DNA of 64,000 bases. It comes from Candidatus Aenigmatarchaeota archaeon (lineage in GTDB: Archaea; Aenigmatarchaeota; Aenigmatarchaeia; QMZP01; QMZT01). Under the pieces are notes generated by a model, which was given only the letters and a program-made list of their open reading frames with translations, was not told the DNA's origin and searched no databases. The stretch is from NCBI GenBank assembly GCA_016932735.1, contig JAFGCI010000003.1, positions 1 to 64,000 on the forward strand, written 5' to 3'. Position 1 is the stretch's first letter; the number at the start of each line of letters is the position of its first letter. Shown here piece after piece: positions 47,910-57,014 of this stretch. The position numbers were made by a program, and so were the translations under genes.

Positions 47910-47959
47910 TGAAAATAGTCAATACTTATAAATAGTTAAAATAATATAATCCTGATTCA

Positions 47960-48667
47960 ATGATTAAAGGAAAACCGCCGGGACGCTATTCGGAAAACGA
48001 ATTATTACAGGTCGCAAGCGAACACTGCATGGTTTCTCCGGGAAACATCCTGCTTATAGGGGGAGGCTCAGTCCTTCCACAGATAAGCGGTTTCAAGATG
48101 CTGAGGCCGAGAAGCGAAGACCTGGATTTCGTTGCAAACAGCGAGGGCGTTGAAGCTCTCAGGGCAAACGCATCCTTATTGGATTCCGGCACTATAGGAA
48201 GAGCTTCGGGCGAATTCCTTTTCAGAGACTGCTATAATGGGGTTCATGTGGCAGTTTTTCCCGAAGGCGTAAGAGGTTTCCGGTTTTCAGAGCCAGATTA
48301 TCTGAACAGCCGGCAGGTAGAAACCGAATCCGGGAAAGTTTATGCCGTGGGACCAGAACTTAACACAGCATTGAAAATAAGAAGAGGCTCAAGCAAAAAG
48401 GATAATCCGCATATATATGCAAAGGATGCCATGGATTTTGCCACGATGGTTACAGGCGCAAATATCAGGGAAACCCCTTTCGATGTGAAAAGATGGGAAG
48501 AATATATGAAAAGAGGAGTATGCAGGGACTGCCTTCTTGGGGAGAAGGCAGGATGCATCGAAGCCCTTGCTTATGGCGCGACAAATCTCAAGACTGAATT
48601 CAGAAAACATGTATACGATAAGATAGAACAATGTAGAAATTGTGCTTACCATTTTTGCAGAAAATAG
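47960..48667 (+). CDS. Nucleotidyltransferase-like protein with Cys-rich C-terminus
   Basis: GNILLIGGGSVLP...RPRSEDLDFVA; C-terminal CRDCLLGEKAGC...CRNCAYHFC. Confidence 0.5.
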   Translation: MIKGKPPGRYSENELLQVASEHCMVSPGNILLIGGGSVLPQISGFKMLRPRSEDLDFVANSEGVEALRANASLLDSGTIGRASGEFLFRDCYNGVHVAVFPEGVRGFRFSEPDYLNSRQVETESGKVYAVGPELNTALKIRRGSSKKDNPHIYAKDAMDFATMVTGANIRETPFDVKRWEEYMKRGVCRDCLLGEKAGCIEALAYGATNLKTEFRKHVYDKIEQCRNCAYHFCRK

Positions 48668-48690
48668 AAATAAATGAAAAGAAGAGAATT

Positions 48691-48891
48691 TTACTTCTTC
48701 TCTGTTTTCTTTGCTGTTTCCTTCCCTGAAGTCTGTTTCTTTCTTACCCAGCCTATGTTCTTCGGGTTTCTCTTGAGCTTGTAGTTGTTCTGGCACTTGG
48801 AAGAGCAGAAGTAGAAGATTGTCCCGTCCGTTTTCACGAACATCTTCCCTGCAGTTTTGGATATTGTTTCATTGCAGAATGAGCATTTCAT
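48691..48891 (-). CDS. rpl24e: 50S ribosomal protein L24e
   Basis: MKCSFCNETISKTAGKMFVKTDGTIFYFCSSKCQNNYKLKRNPKNIGWV. Confidence 0.97.
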   Translation of the reverse strand: MKCSFCNETISKTAGKMFVKTDGTIFYFCSSKCQNNYKLKRNPKNIGWVRKKQTSGKETAKKTEKK

Positions 48892-48892
48892 C

Positions 48893-49099
48893 TTATCTAC
48901 CTCTCCTTCCCATAGAGCCGACTGACTCCATTTCAGTTTCCTTGACTATTATTACATCTCCCTTTACGCAGGGTCCGGAAACGTTCCTTGTGAGGACTTT
49001 GCCTGTGTCAGGCCCTTCAAGAATCTTGCATCTGACTCTTGTAACGCCTTTAAGTCCTATCCTTTCCATGACCTGCAGGATTTCTGCCGGATATGCCAT
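48893..49099 (-). CDS. rps28e: 30S ribosomal protein S28e
   Basis: GLKGVTRVRCKILEGPDTGKVLTRNVSGPCVKGDVIIVKETE. Confidence 0.97.
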   Translation of the reverse strand: MAYPAEILQVMERIGLKGVTRVRCKILEGPDTGKVLTRNVSGPCVKGDVIIVKETEMESVGSMGRRGR

Positions 49100-49174
49100 A
49101 AATCATCACACCATTAATCTTTATTTTTCCGCTTTATTGAATTTGAGTTGCGTAACACAGCCTTGGCTGTTTAT

Positions 49175-49549
49175 CTATTTCTTCAGGGCCGATATCTTTG
49201 AAACGATGTCGGAAACATTCTTCTTTGCGCTTCCTTCCTCGTCTATCGATACAGCGCCTGTCGATACTTCCAGTCCGGCCGCTTTTCCAAGCTCTGCCTT
49301 GGACGGAACGTAAGTGAATGCAATCTTTTTCTCATCGCAGATTACCGGAATGTGCATAAGTATCTCTTCAGGTGTCACGTCTTCTGCCATTATGACAAGC
49401 TTTGAGATTCCTCTCTCAACGCTTTTCGTGGCCTCGTTGACGCCTTTCCTGACCTTCCCGGTCGAGTTTGCCATCTGGATTGCTTCATAAATCTTGTCTG
49501 TGAGTTCCTTTGGAACTTCATACTTCACAAAAGCTGCTGCCATATTCAT
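49175..49549 (-). CDS. rpl7ae: 50S ribosomal protein L7Ae (kink-turn binding)
   Basis: VRKGVNEATKSVERGISKLVIMAEDVTPEEILMHIPVICDEKKIAFTYVPSKAELGKAAG. Confidence 0.97.
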   Translation of the reverse strand: MNMAAAFVKYEVPKELTDKIYEAIQMANSTGKVRKGVNEATKSVERGISKLVIMAEDVTPEEILMHIPVICDEKKIAFTYVPSKAELGKAAGLEVSTGAVSIDEEGSAKKNVSDIVSKISALKK

Positions 49550-49706
49550 CCCTCCTTAGTCATTGGTCTATAGCATTTTGTTATGAATTGTTATTATCTC
49601 TATAATTAACTATATAAAGGTTTATAAGCATGTCTATTTTCTCTTTAAATGAATTTATTTCTTTAATTTAACGATTCACTACTCTAATGAAATTATAAGT
49701 GAAAAT

Positions 49707-50660
49707 ATGAACATCTTACGGGCGGCTGCTTCATATGCAGCAGGATTAGTATATGAGAAGAAAGTGGATGTATTATTTCCAGAAGGTGCGGAAAAGAAGA
49801 ATTATGGAGATCCAACAATATATTTTGCAAATCATATGGATTTTGTCGGAGATTCTATTGCATTATTAACAGCCTTCTCTAAAAATAGCATTTATCCACC
49901 CGGATTTGTAATTAAAGACGATTTATGGCATCCGCGAGAGAAAAACAATGAAGGAAAGATTTATAGAAATCAAAAATTTTATCAATGGAATCTCATAAAA
50001 CATAAGTTATTATATCTTCTTATCAACGGGGCTGGTTTTTTTCCCACAACAAGAGATGATTCTCCGTATTGGAGAACAGATAAGGAAATAGAAATGAAAA
50101 GTATCATAGCCGATTTAGGAAATAAAAAAGAGAGTGCTATTATTTATCCGGCAGGAAAGGTATCAAGAACGGGAGAGGTCGATTATACTGTAGAAGATTT
50201 ACCCAATCTTCTCCGTCATAATCTGCGTATTTTCCAAAGGGGAAACGATTTAGAATTGGGATTTATACACGTAAATTGCGATCTACCTTTTGATAAATAT
50301 ATTGTTTCTTTTGGGGATTCGATAGGTTCAGGAAATAAGAGAAATGTGAGTTTTCTTGAAGAGATAGAGAAATGCAGCACCGTCACAGGTCTTCAGGTCC
50401 AAAGTCATTTGAATAGGAAGGGCTTGTCAGGTAAGATTGGTCTGAAAGAAGGGCTTGAGATTCTAAAAAAAGAAGGTTTGCTTGTTGTTCCTGATTACAG
50501 GGATGCATATGAAATAGCTGAAAGAACTACTGAATACTTAGCAAGAAATAAGCGTAGGCAGATTTCCCGAGATAACGGCAAAAAAATTGATATATGTTCC
50601 CCTGAATATCAGTCCAATTTCATTAAACATATACGAAAAATAAATGAAGTGTTGAAATAA
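49707..50660 (+). CDS. Possible PlsC/LPLAT-like acyltransferase
   Basis: IYFANHMDFVGDSIAL and AIIYPAGKVSRTGEVDY resemble NHxxxxD and FPEGTRSR blocks, but spacing is atypical. Confidence 0.45.
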   Translation: MNILRAAASYAAGLVYEKKVDVLFPEGAEKKNYGDPTIYFANHMDFVGDSIALLTAFSKNSIYPPGFVIKDDLWHPREKNNEGKIYRNQKFYQWNLIKHKLLYLLINGAGFFPTTRDDSPYWRTDKEIEMKSIIADLGNKKESAIIYPAGKVSRTGEVDYTVEDLPNLLRHNLRIFQRGNDLELGFIHVNCDLPFDKYIVSFGDSIGSGNKRNVSFLEEIEKCSTVTGLQVQSHLNRKGLSGKIGLKEGLEILKKEGLLVVPDYRDAYEIAERTTEYLARNKRRQISRDNGKKIDICSPEYQSNFIKHIRKINEVLK

Positions 50661-50661
50661 T

Positions 50662-51522
50662 TCATAAAAAGGCTTCAATGCCTGCAGCTGCCAGAATAAG
50701 GAAAACACCGACACAGAGCAGTATAAGGCAGTCTAAAAATATCTTCTTCGTTATTTCCATGCTGTGTCTCCTTATCAGGGAAGCCGACAATATCCCTCCA
50801 GCCATCCCGGCGAAGAGATATCCCCCGATTTCAGGAAGCCCGTGCGGAAGGAAGGACAGCGCGACAACCGGTATGTGGGTAATATTTTCCGCCAGGAATC
50901 CTATATAGACACCAAGTATTGATGCGTTCCAGACTATTATGAAGACAGCACCGCACCCATACAAGAGAGAGAATACAAAGGCGAAACCAAGAACCTTCAA
51001 GTTGTTTATGAAAATCGTGTAAAAGGCCGCCGACGGATTGGCGGTAATTGCTCCCGTGAAAAACTCTGAAAACATTGATGTGTTCTTTATTAGAAGTTGT
51101 CCGGATATCGAGCCCTGAAGCTCGCTTATCTTTAGCAATTGTATCTGGAAGACGCTTTCGGGAAGAATGAATGAAAACAACGCATATCCCATTGTTATCC
51201 CGAGGAATGTGAAGAGGAAGAAAAGTATATCATATAAATGCCTTTCAAGTATGTTCTTTTCCGTGTAGTGGTGCCTGATTTCATCTTCCTCAATCTTTTC
51301 CTCTCTCTTAAGCGCGTATGTCATGAGATAGACGAGCGGGATAACAGTGAAAACGACAGAGAATATGCCGGTAAGGCTGAATATCTGTCCTGAGCCGATA
51401 TGAATTTCATAAGAGAGCTGCAGGCTGATAAAAATTGCGACGCATGTTATGATAAAGGACCATATAAAAGCCAGATGAGGATTCTTAGAAATCTCCTTGA
51501 AATTCAGAATGGATTCCAGCAT
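50662..51522 (-). CDS. SpoIIM-like (stage II sporulation protein M family) membrane protein
   Basis: FLPHGLPEIGGYLFAGMAGG motif and multiple TM helices. Confidence 0.85.
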   Translation of the reverse strand: MLESILNFKEISKNPHLAFIWSFIITCVAIFISLQLSYEIHIGSGQIFSLTGIFSVVFTVIPLVYLMTYALKREEKIEEDEIRHHYTEKNILERHLYDILFFLFTFLGITMGYALFSFILPESVFQIQLLKISELQGSISGQLLIKNTSMFSEFFTGAITANPSAAFYTIFINNLKVLGFAFVFSLLYGCGAVFIIVWNASILGVYIGFLAENITHIPVVALSFLPHGLPEIGGYLFAGMAGGILSASLIRRHSMEITKKIFLDCLILLCVGVFLILAAAGIEAFL

Positions 51523-51564
51523 AGTAAATTATTATTGCAACCCGTTTATATCATTATTTGGAAA

Positions 51565-51640
51565 GACAGCTTGACCACATTGGCTTTAGCTGTCGTTCTA
51601 AATTTCGGAAAGACAGCTTGATTATATTGGTTTTAGCTGT
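51565..51640 (-). repeat. Tandem pair of hairpin-family units
   Basis: Minus: ACAGCT-AAAACCAATATAATCA-AGCTGT-CTTTCC and GACAGCT-AAAGCCAATGTGGTCA-AGCTGTC-TTTCC. Confidence 0.75.
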
Positions 51641-51650
51641 AATTCTATTT

Positions 51651-52952
51651 CTACTCGTCATCGTCTCCAAGAAGCCCCTTCTCCTTTATTGCACACGGGG
51701 AACCGCCGGCGTGCCATGACAATCTCGGACGGGCCTGTATGGGATAAATCCTTTCAGAATTGTCATCAAGCATTATCGCCGCGCCCTTCATTCTGGGAAG
51801 GTCGTTGATATAATCCTGTATGTCTCCAAGCATGTATGTCTGCATGATAGAACTTAGTGCATTGATATCTTTTGCAGAGGTCAGCCTGTGCGACATAATA
51901 AGATCAGACTGTGAAAGTGCATCAGGATGAAGTTTATTCGGCATCTGTGTAATGAATAATAATGAGATTCCGGGCTCTCTTCCCTCTTTTACAAGCGTTA
52001 GCAGAGCTCCCGATGCAGCCGTTTCTCCCTCTGCCGGAAGGAACTGGTGAGCCTCGTCCATCATTATCCATACCATTGGGATTGTCTTTTTCATAGCTCC
52101 GGTCATAAGGCCGTATTCTTCCTTCTTCCTTGCCATAAGCCTTTCCTGGAATATCTTTGAAGATAGCAGGCCAACGACAAGGCTCCTTACAGACCATGCT
52201 CCCGAAGTCCTTGTAAAGTGTGAAATATCAAGGATGGATATCTGCCCGGGGGCAAGAAGGTCTTCCACGGAAAGCCCCTCTTCGGAAAAGATTCCCCACT
52301 CCTCGGCTGCTGAGAACCTATTTGCAAGGGAATCCCTTATCTTCTTGTCCGTTCTTTCGTCGGCATTTATTTCCTCTATTATATCATCAATCCGGTACTT
52401 GTTTCCCATGTTCTTCCTGACTTTTTTGATTATCCTTTCTATGGCGATTCCGTGCTCATCTATCGGGGAGAATCCGAACGTTATTATCCAGTCTGTCGCT
52501 GTTAAATCCGTTGGCGAGAAGCTGAATGTCGAATCGACATCAACGCCGGAATCCTCATATTCTTTTTTGAATGCCTGCGGAACGAAGAGCTTTGCATCAA
52601 GAGCCTCAGGCTTGAGACCCCACGTCTTTAGAAGCTCTGCGTCCCTTTCATTGGGGGTCTTCATTGACCAGTATATGCCCATCGTGTCTATCATCAGGAC
52701 GGCAAGGTTTTTCCTGATGTCATCGGGCAGCCTGGCTATTTCCTCGACAAATGTTCCCGCGCTGTAGCTCTTGCCTGTTCCCCTCTTGCCGCAGACCAGA
52801 ATCACGTGGGGCCTTGTTACATCAACATGAACATAATTTGTCAGATGCGCGTCATCGCCGGTTCCGACTATGTGGCGGCCAATCAGGGCGGTTCCCTTAT
52901 CGCCGTATTTTTTCAGGTCGCTTTCATCCTTGCCTAACACAATCTTCTCCAA
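51651..52952 (-). CDS. HerA/FtsK-like ATPase (DUF87)
   Basis: VILVCGKRGTGKSYSAGTFVEEI Walker A, VWIMMDEAHQFLP Walker B. Confidence 0.9.
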   Translation of the reverse strand: MEKIVLGKDESDLKKYGDKGTALIGRHIVGTGDDAHLTNYVHVDVTRPHVILVCGKRGTGKSYSAGTFVEEIARLPDDIRKNLAVLMIDTMGIYWSMKTPNERDAELLKTWGLKPEALDAKLFVPQAFKKEYEDSGVDVDSTFSFSPTDLTATDWIITFGFSPIDEHGIAIERIIKKVRKNMGNKYRIDDIIEEINADERTDKKIRDSLANRFSAAEEWGIFSEEGLSVEDLLAPGQISILDISHFTRTSGAWSVRSLVVGLLSSKIFQERLMARKKEEYGLMTGAMKKTIPMVWIMMDEAHQFLPAEGETAASGALLTLVKEGREPGISLLFITQMPNKLHPDALSQSDLIMSHRLTSAKDINALSSIMQTYMLGDIQDYINDLPRMKGAAIMLDDNSERIYPIQARPRLSWHAGGSPCAIKEKGLLGDDDE

Positions 52953-53017
52953 AATCCCACCGTATTTTATATATGAAAACGGCCTAATAAATATCAGATA
53001 CGGCTTTCAGCCATAAA

Positions 53018-53233
53018 ATGGAGGATGTGATTTTGATGGGAGTTTTAGAAGAATTAGTTAAAAACAAGGAAGACCTTATCCTTACTTTCATGAAGATAAT
53101 TGAGGGCAAGGAAGCGAAGGCTAAGATAAATCTGGCAGGCGTCAAGTTCAGGGTGCAGGGAACGGAAGTCAGGCTTGACGGCGCAATCGAATTCACGGTA
53201 ATCCCGATTGCAGAAAAGAAAAAGAAAAAATAA
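53018..53233 (+). CDS. Hypothetical protein
   Basis: 71-aa ORF. Confidence 0.5.
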   Translation: MEDVILMGVLEELVKNKEDLILTFMKIIEGKEAKAKINLAGVKFRVQGTEVRLDGAIEFTVIPIAEKKKKK

Positions 53234-53281
53234 AAACATTCCAAATCTTTTTTTCATTTAATCCGGAGATATGGTGTTCTA

Positions 53282-53560
53282 ATGGCTTTCTGGAGTTCTC
53301 TTCTCTCACAGTTTTCAGATGGGGATATATGTTTTACAATAACTCTTCAGAAAAAGGACGTCGCTTCAATATGCATCAGGGAAAAGAAGATAATACTTGA
53401 GATAAAGAGCGCCGTCATGGCAATCGAGTTCGGTATAAAGGAATTCATGAAAACTTGGGGAAAGCCAAGCAGGAAGATTGACATGAGCGCTTTTCATAAC
53501 ATAAAGAAAGCAGGCTATAAGGTTATAATAAAATACAAATTGTTAGAGATTGAGATTTAA
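53282..53560 (+). CDS. Hypothetical protein
   Basis: 92-aa ORF. Confidence 0.5.
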   Translation: MAFWSSLLSQFSDGDICFTITLQKKDVASICIREKKIILEIKSAVMAIEFGIKEFMKTWGKPSRKIDMSAFHNIKKAGYKVIIKYKLLEIEI

Positions 53561-53572
53561 CCCCGGGCATTC

Positions 53573-53803
53573 TTAAACTTCTCTCACAAGAGTCTTTGCA
53601 TCAGTTTTCTTTTTCTTGCCGCCGTGGTGATATCCAATGAAATATGCGACAACAATGGCAACGGCACAGACAAAAAGAGTTACGCCTATGTAAAGGCTGT
53701 TTCCCTCGAAATATCCAAGCGCGAGGATTACAAAAAAAGTCACTATAACCAATACAGCGCCAATTATGAATTCCTTCAGGTTGGTAGATTGTTCCGGCTT
53801 CAT
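53573..53803 (-). CDS. Hypothetical small membrane protein
   Basis: Two TM segments, Lys-rich C-terminus. Confidence 0.55.
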   Translation of the reverse strand: MKPEQSTNLKEFIIGAVLVIVTFFVILALGYFEGNSLYIGVTLFVCAVAIVVAYFIGYHHGGKKKKTDAKTLVREV

Positions 53804-53807
53804 GGAA

Positions 53808-54689
53808 TCACTTTTTCGGAGGCTCCTGTTGAGGCTGCGGCTCTTCCTGGGGGACTCGCGGAAGATTCTGAAGCGAGTCCTTTTCCATTATCTCGACGAC
53901 CCTCTGGACAAAATCGCCGGCCTTCTTTGAAAGGATATCAAGCTCCCATCCGCGTATATCCTTCTTGTCTTCATGCTCGACATCCTTGTAAACACTAATG
54001 ACATCCTTGCAGTATTTCACATACCTCTTTTCTATTATGCCGTCATTCTTTGTCAGGGTTTCCAGCATCTCCGGGACCTGAGTCTGCAGGGGTATTGGAT
54101 ATTTCTTCGATATAAGCAAAGCCTGTCCGGAATCCACAACAGCATTGAAAAGGTTCTCAAGAACGTTAAGCTTCAGCGAATGGATTGTCCGGAATCTTGC
54201 CGTTATGCCGTCGCCAAGCCTCATCAGGGATTCCTTTGTCCCGAGAATCTCGCCCTTCTCAAGGAGCTTTTTAAGGGGGCGGAAGAATCCGCTTGGATCA
54301 TATACCGGTATCGAATTTTTCAGCTCATTAAACACATCAAGGTCGTTCTCCATTATCTTCTCAAAGTATTCAGTGACCTTGTAATAGCCTGCATGAAGGT
54401 TTATTTCATATTTGTCAAGGGCTATCTTCTTAGCCTCTTTTACAGTCTTGGCCACATCGCCCAGCTTGTATTCATGTTCAAGGTCATTCAGAAGAAGTAT
54501 AACAGTAAAGTCCTTTGATTTTGAAATGTCTTCCACCGAGAATATCCACATCGACTTGATTATGTCTTTGTGGTCCTTCATTATCAAATCTGTGAATTCC
54601 TTGATGGCCTTGGCGTTCTTGCTCATTTTGGGAGGCTCCTTCTGGCCCTCATATTTAGGCCCTTCCTCAAGCTGTTTTTTGTCTTCCAT
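53808..54689 (-). CDS. Hypothetical protein paired with the upstream nucleotidyltransferase
   Basis: 293-aa ORF, charged ends, operonic with 54699-55781. Confidence 0.6.
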   Translation of the reverse strand: MEDKKQLEEGPKYEGQKEPPKMSKNAKAIKEFTDLIMKDHKDIIKSMWIFSVEDISKSKDFTVILLLNDLEHEYKLGDVAKTVKEAKKIALDKYEINLHAGYYKVTEYFEKIMENDLDVFNELKNSIPVYDPSGFFRPLKKLLEKGEILGTKESLMRLGDGITARFRTIHSLKLNVLENLFNAVVDSGQALLISKKYPIPLQTQVPEMLETLTKNDGIIEKRYVKYCKDVISVYKDVEHEDKKDIRGWELDILSKKAGDFVQRVVEIMEKDSLQNLPRVPQEEPQPQQEPPKK

Positions 54690-54698
54690 GAATTTACC

Positions 54699-55781
54699 TC
54701 ATTTGCCCGTAACGTCCTCTATAGCCAGTTCAAGGCTCTTGATATAAACCATTCCAAGGTATTTCTCCTTGTCCTTGTCTTTGTTCTTCTTTCTCTTTTC
54801 AGGGTCCATATGATTGAACTCGTAAAGATTTTTCAGGGTTTCAAGGTGGCCTTTGCTCACTTTCCCTGTGTCTATGAAATGCTTCTTGAACATGGAGAAC
54901 TTATCGCCGTCTGCCGAAGGTATCTGGTCGGTAGTCGTCCTGAGAGCCTTCTCGCACAGCTGGACAGTCTTGTCATATGCTTTTGCAAGCTCCTTTTCTA
55001 TCCTCTCATTTTCCAGGTCAACTATGAACTCGCCCATGAACGATATGAAAACCCTTGCCTTTCCTATCCATGTATCAATGTCTTTACCGACCATCTGGGA
55101 GAGGTGTCCTTTGCTTATCTTGTTATAGAGGTCGTTGTACTCCTCAAAAATTGCCAGCACCTGAGGATTCAATTCGCGCTGCTCAAAAACCCTGTACAAT
55201 TCCGTAATCGCTGTTTCGGGGTCCGCGGGGAATATGTTGTAATACATCAATATGGAACGCGCCGAATCCAGCATCAATAATAATATTTCATAAGACAGGT
55301 CGCTCAGATAGATGAACCTGTTCTCCTCAAGGCGTTTGACCGCCCTGTCAAGAAGCTTCTCTGCCTTTTCATTGGCGCCGAATAGCTTTCCCTCTTCGTT
55401 AAGCATATGCATTAATTTGATGTATCCGGACTCATCGTAGATTATCTCCACATCCTTGATAGAGGTGATAGCCCACGGCTCGCCGTGCTTTACCAGAGCC
55501 CACCAGAGAGTCAGCATCTTAGGCTGCTGGAAATGTATCTTTACATTCTTCTTCTTGCCTTCATCAGTTATGTCGCGTGTAGCCCTGTCAACGGCCGCGA
55601 AGAAATTTTCATCGAGCTCCTTTGTATCATCAATAAGGACCATCACATCAATGTCGGACTTTGACGGGATGAAAGTCTTTCTTGTCGCAGAACCGAAAAT
55701 CCAGACAGACATAACTCCCGGCGCGAGCTTTATAATCGGCTCGCATAACTTCTGTACCTGTTTCAGCAGCTTAGAATCCAT
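54699..55781 (-). CDS. Nucleotidyltransferase-domain protein
   Basis: VWIFGSATRKTFIPSKSDIDVMVLID (GSxxxxxxxxSDID). Confidence 0.88.
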   Translation of the reverse strand: MDSKLLKQVQKLCEPIIKLAPGVMSVWIFGSATRKTFIPSKSDIDVMVLIDDTKELDENFFAAVDRATRDITDEGKKKNVKIHFQQPKMLTLWWALVKHGEPWAITSIKDVEIIYDESGYIKLMHMLNEEGKLFGANEKAEKLLDRAVKRLEENRFIYLSDLSYEILLLMLDSARSILMYYNIFPADPETAITELYRVFEQRELNPQVLAIFEEYNDLYNKISKGHLSQMVGKDIDTWIGKARVFISFMGEFIVDLENERIEKELAKAYDKTVQLCEKALRTTTDQIPSADGDKFSMFKKHFIDTGKVSKGHLETLKNLYEFNHMDPEKRKKNKDKDKEKYLGMVYIKSLELAIEDVTGK

Positions 55782-55824
55782 GTGATTAAATATGACGTAA
55801 GTTAAATAAAAGCGTTTAGAAAAA

Positions 55825-56946
55825 TTATTTCTTACTATATCTTTCCTTCAAAGATTTCTTCAGCTCTTCTATATTATCAATGCTTGCAGGGTCTATGCCG
55901 TTAAGAAGGCCGAGATAAAAACTCACATAATCTATGAGATAAATCAGCGAGAATATTTTTGCGAGGAGGCTTTTCCCTACCGGGCGTAACTCTATAACGC
56001 TTGATGCAGACTTCTTGATTGCGTCCCTTGTAAGGTCAAGCCTTGCATTCATCTCCATTGACTCGGATTCCTTGTCTCTGATTATTATCACGGTAATCCT
56101 TCCTGAAAGCTTCTTCATGAGCCAGCCTTCAATCGCATTATGGTCTGCATTAGGCATAATCTCGTAGAATGACGGAACCTTGGAATTCTCGTTGAACTGT
56201 TCTTTGGCTCTCATTGCAACAGCAGAAAAAGGACCGAACCCGTAAACTACCGGAATGTCGCCATTGAGGCTGCATGCAATCTCTTTTGCAGGATTATGCT
56301 TGTCGTTTGAGAATATGATATCCTTCTTGAAATCCTCAAGGACAGAAAAGGCTTCTTTCATATCGTTGTCGAAGTCATGGAAGCCTGTTGCATGGAAGAA
56401 TCCCAGAAGGGAAAAGAACATATGGCTTATGCTGAATCTCGGGACTATTTTAGCCGGTACTTTCACAAGATAGCATCCCTCCTGAACCTCCATATTCCCG
56501 ATGACACCGTCTGAAGCGATTGCAAGATATTTGAGGTTCCTCTTCTTTGTTTCCTCAAGCAAAGCTATTGTTTCTTCTGTGTTTCCTGAATAGCTGATAG
56601 CTATGCAGAAATATTCATGATCCACATATTTCGGCAGATTGTAATCCTTGAAGACCCTGATATCCGTGTCAGGAAACATTCCCTGTATTATGTTGGCGCT
56701 TATACCCGAGCCGCCCATGCCGTATATCGCATATTTTTTATAATGTTTATCGAGCTTCTTTCCTGAAAATATTTTTACTGCCTCTTCAAAAGCGAATCTG
56801 CAGTCCTCCGGAAAGCTTTCAAGAAATCGCATGGAGTTTCCTATATCATACTTCAGCATCTTGGGATTGGATAGCGAACTCATGTTTAGAATATGGGTAA
56901 GGTCGCTTATATGATTTGCTGAATTTAGTTCTACGTATCTTACCAA
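55825..56946 (-). CDS. Bifunctional phosphoglucose/phosphomannose isomerase-like SIS protein
   Basis: YGMGGSGISANII, ISYSGNTEETIALLEE, NADHNAIEGW; the true start may be internal. Confidence 0.9.
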   Translation of the reverse strand: MVRYVELNSANHISDLTHILNMSSLSNPKMLKYDIGNSMRFLESFPEDCRFAFEEAVKIFSGKKLDKHYKKYAIYGMGGSGISANIIQGMFPDTDIRVFKDYNLPKYVDHEYFCIAISYSGNTEETIALLEETKKRNLKYLAIASDGVIGNMEVQEGCYLVKVPAKIVPRFSISHMFFSLLGFFHATGFHDFDNDMKEAFSVLEDFKKDIIFSNDKHNPAKEIACSLNGDIPVVYGFGPFSAVAMRAKEQFNENSKVPSFYEIMPNADHNAIEGWLMKKLSGRITVIIIRDKESESMEMNARLDLTRDAIKKSASSVIELRPVGKSLLAKIFSLIYLIDYVSFYLGLLNGIDPASIDNIEELKKSLKERYSKK

Positions 56947-57014
56947 AAAAATTCCACTAACTATAAATATAGTCGGTATCCAAAACTATATCAGAGGGAT
57001 TTTGGGGTGAATTT

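Noticed and set aside
48340-48796. Minus-strand ORFs over the nucleotidyltransferase-like gene
   Set aside because: They conflict with the plus-strand gene and the L24e gene; no recognisable protein features.
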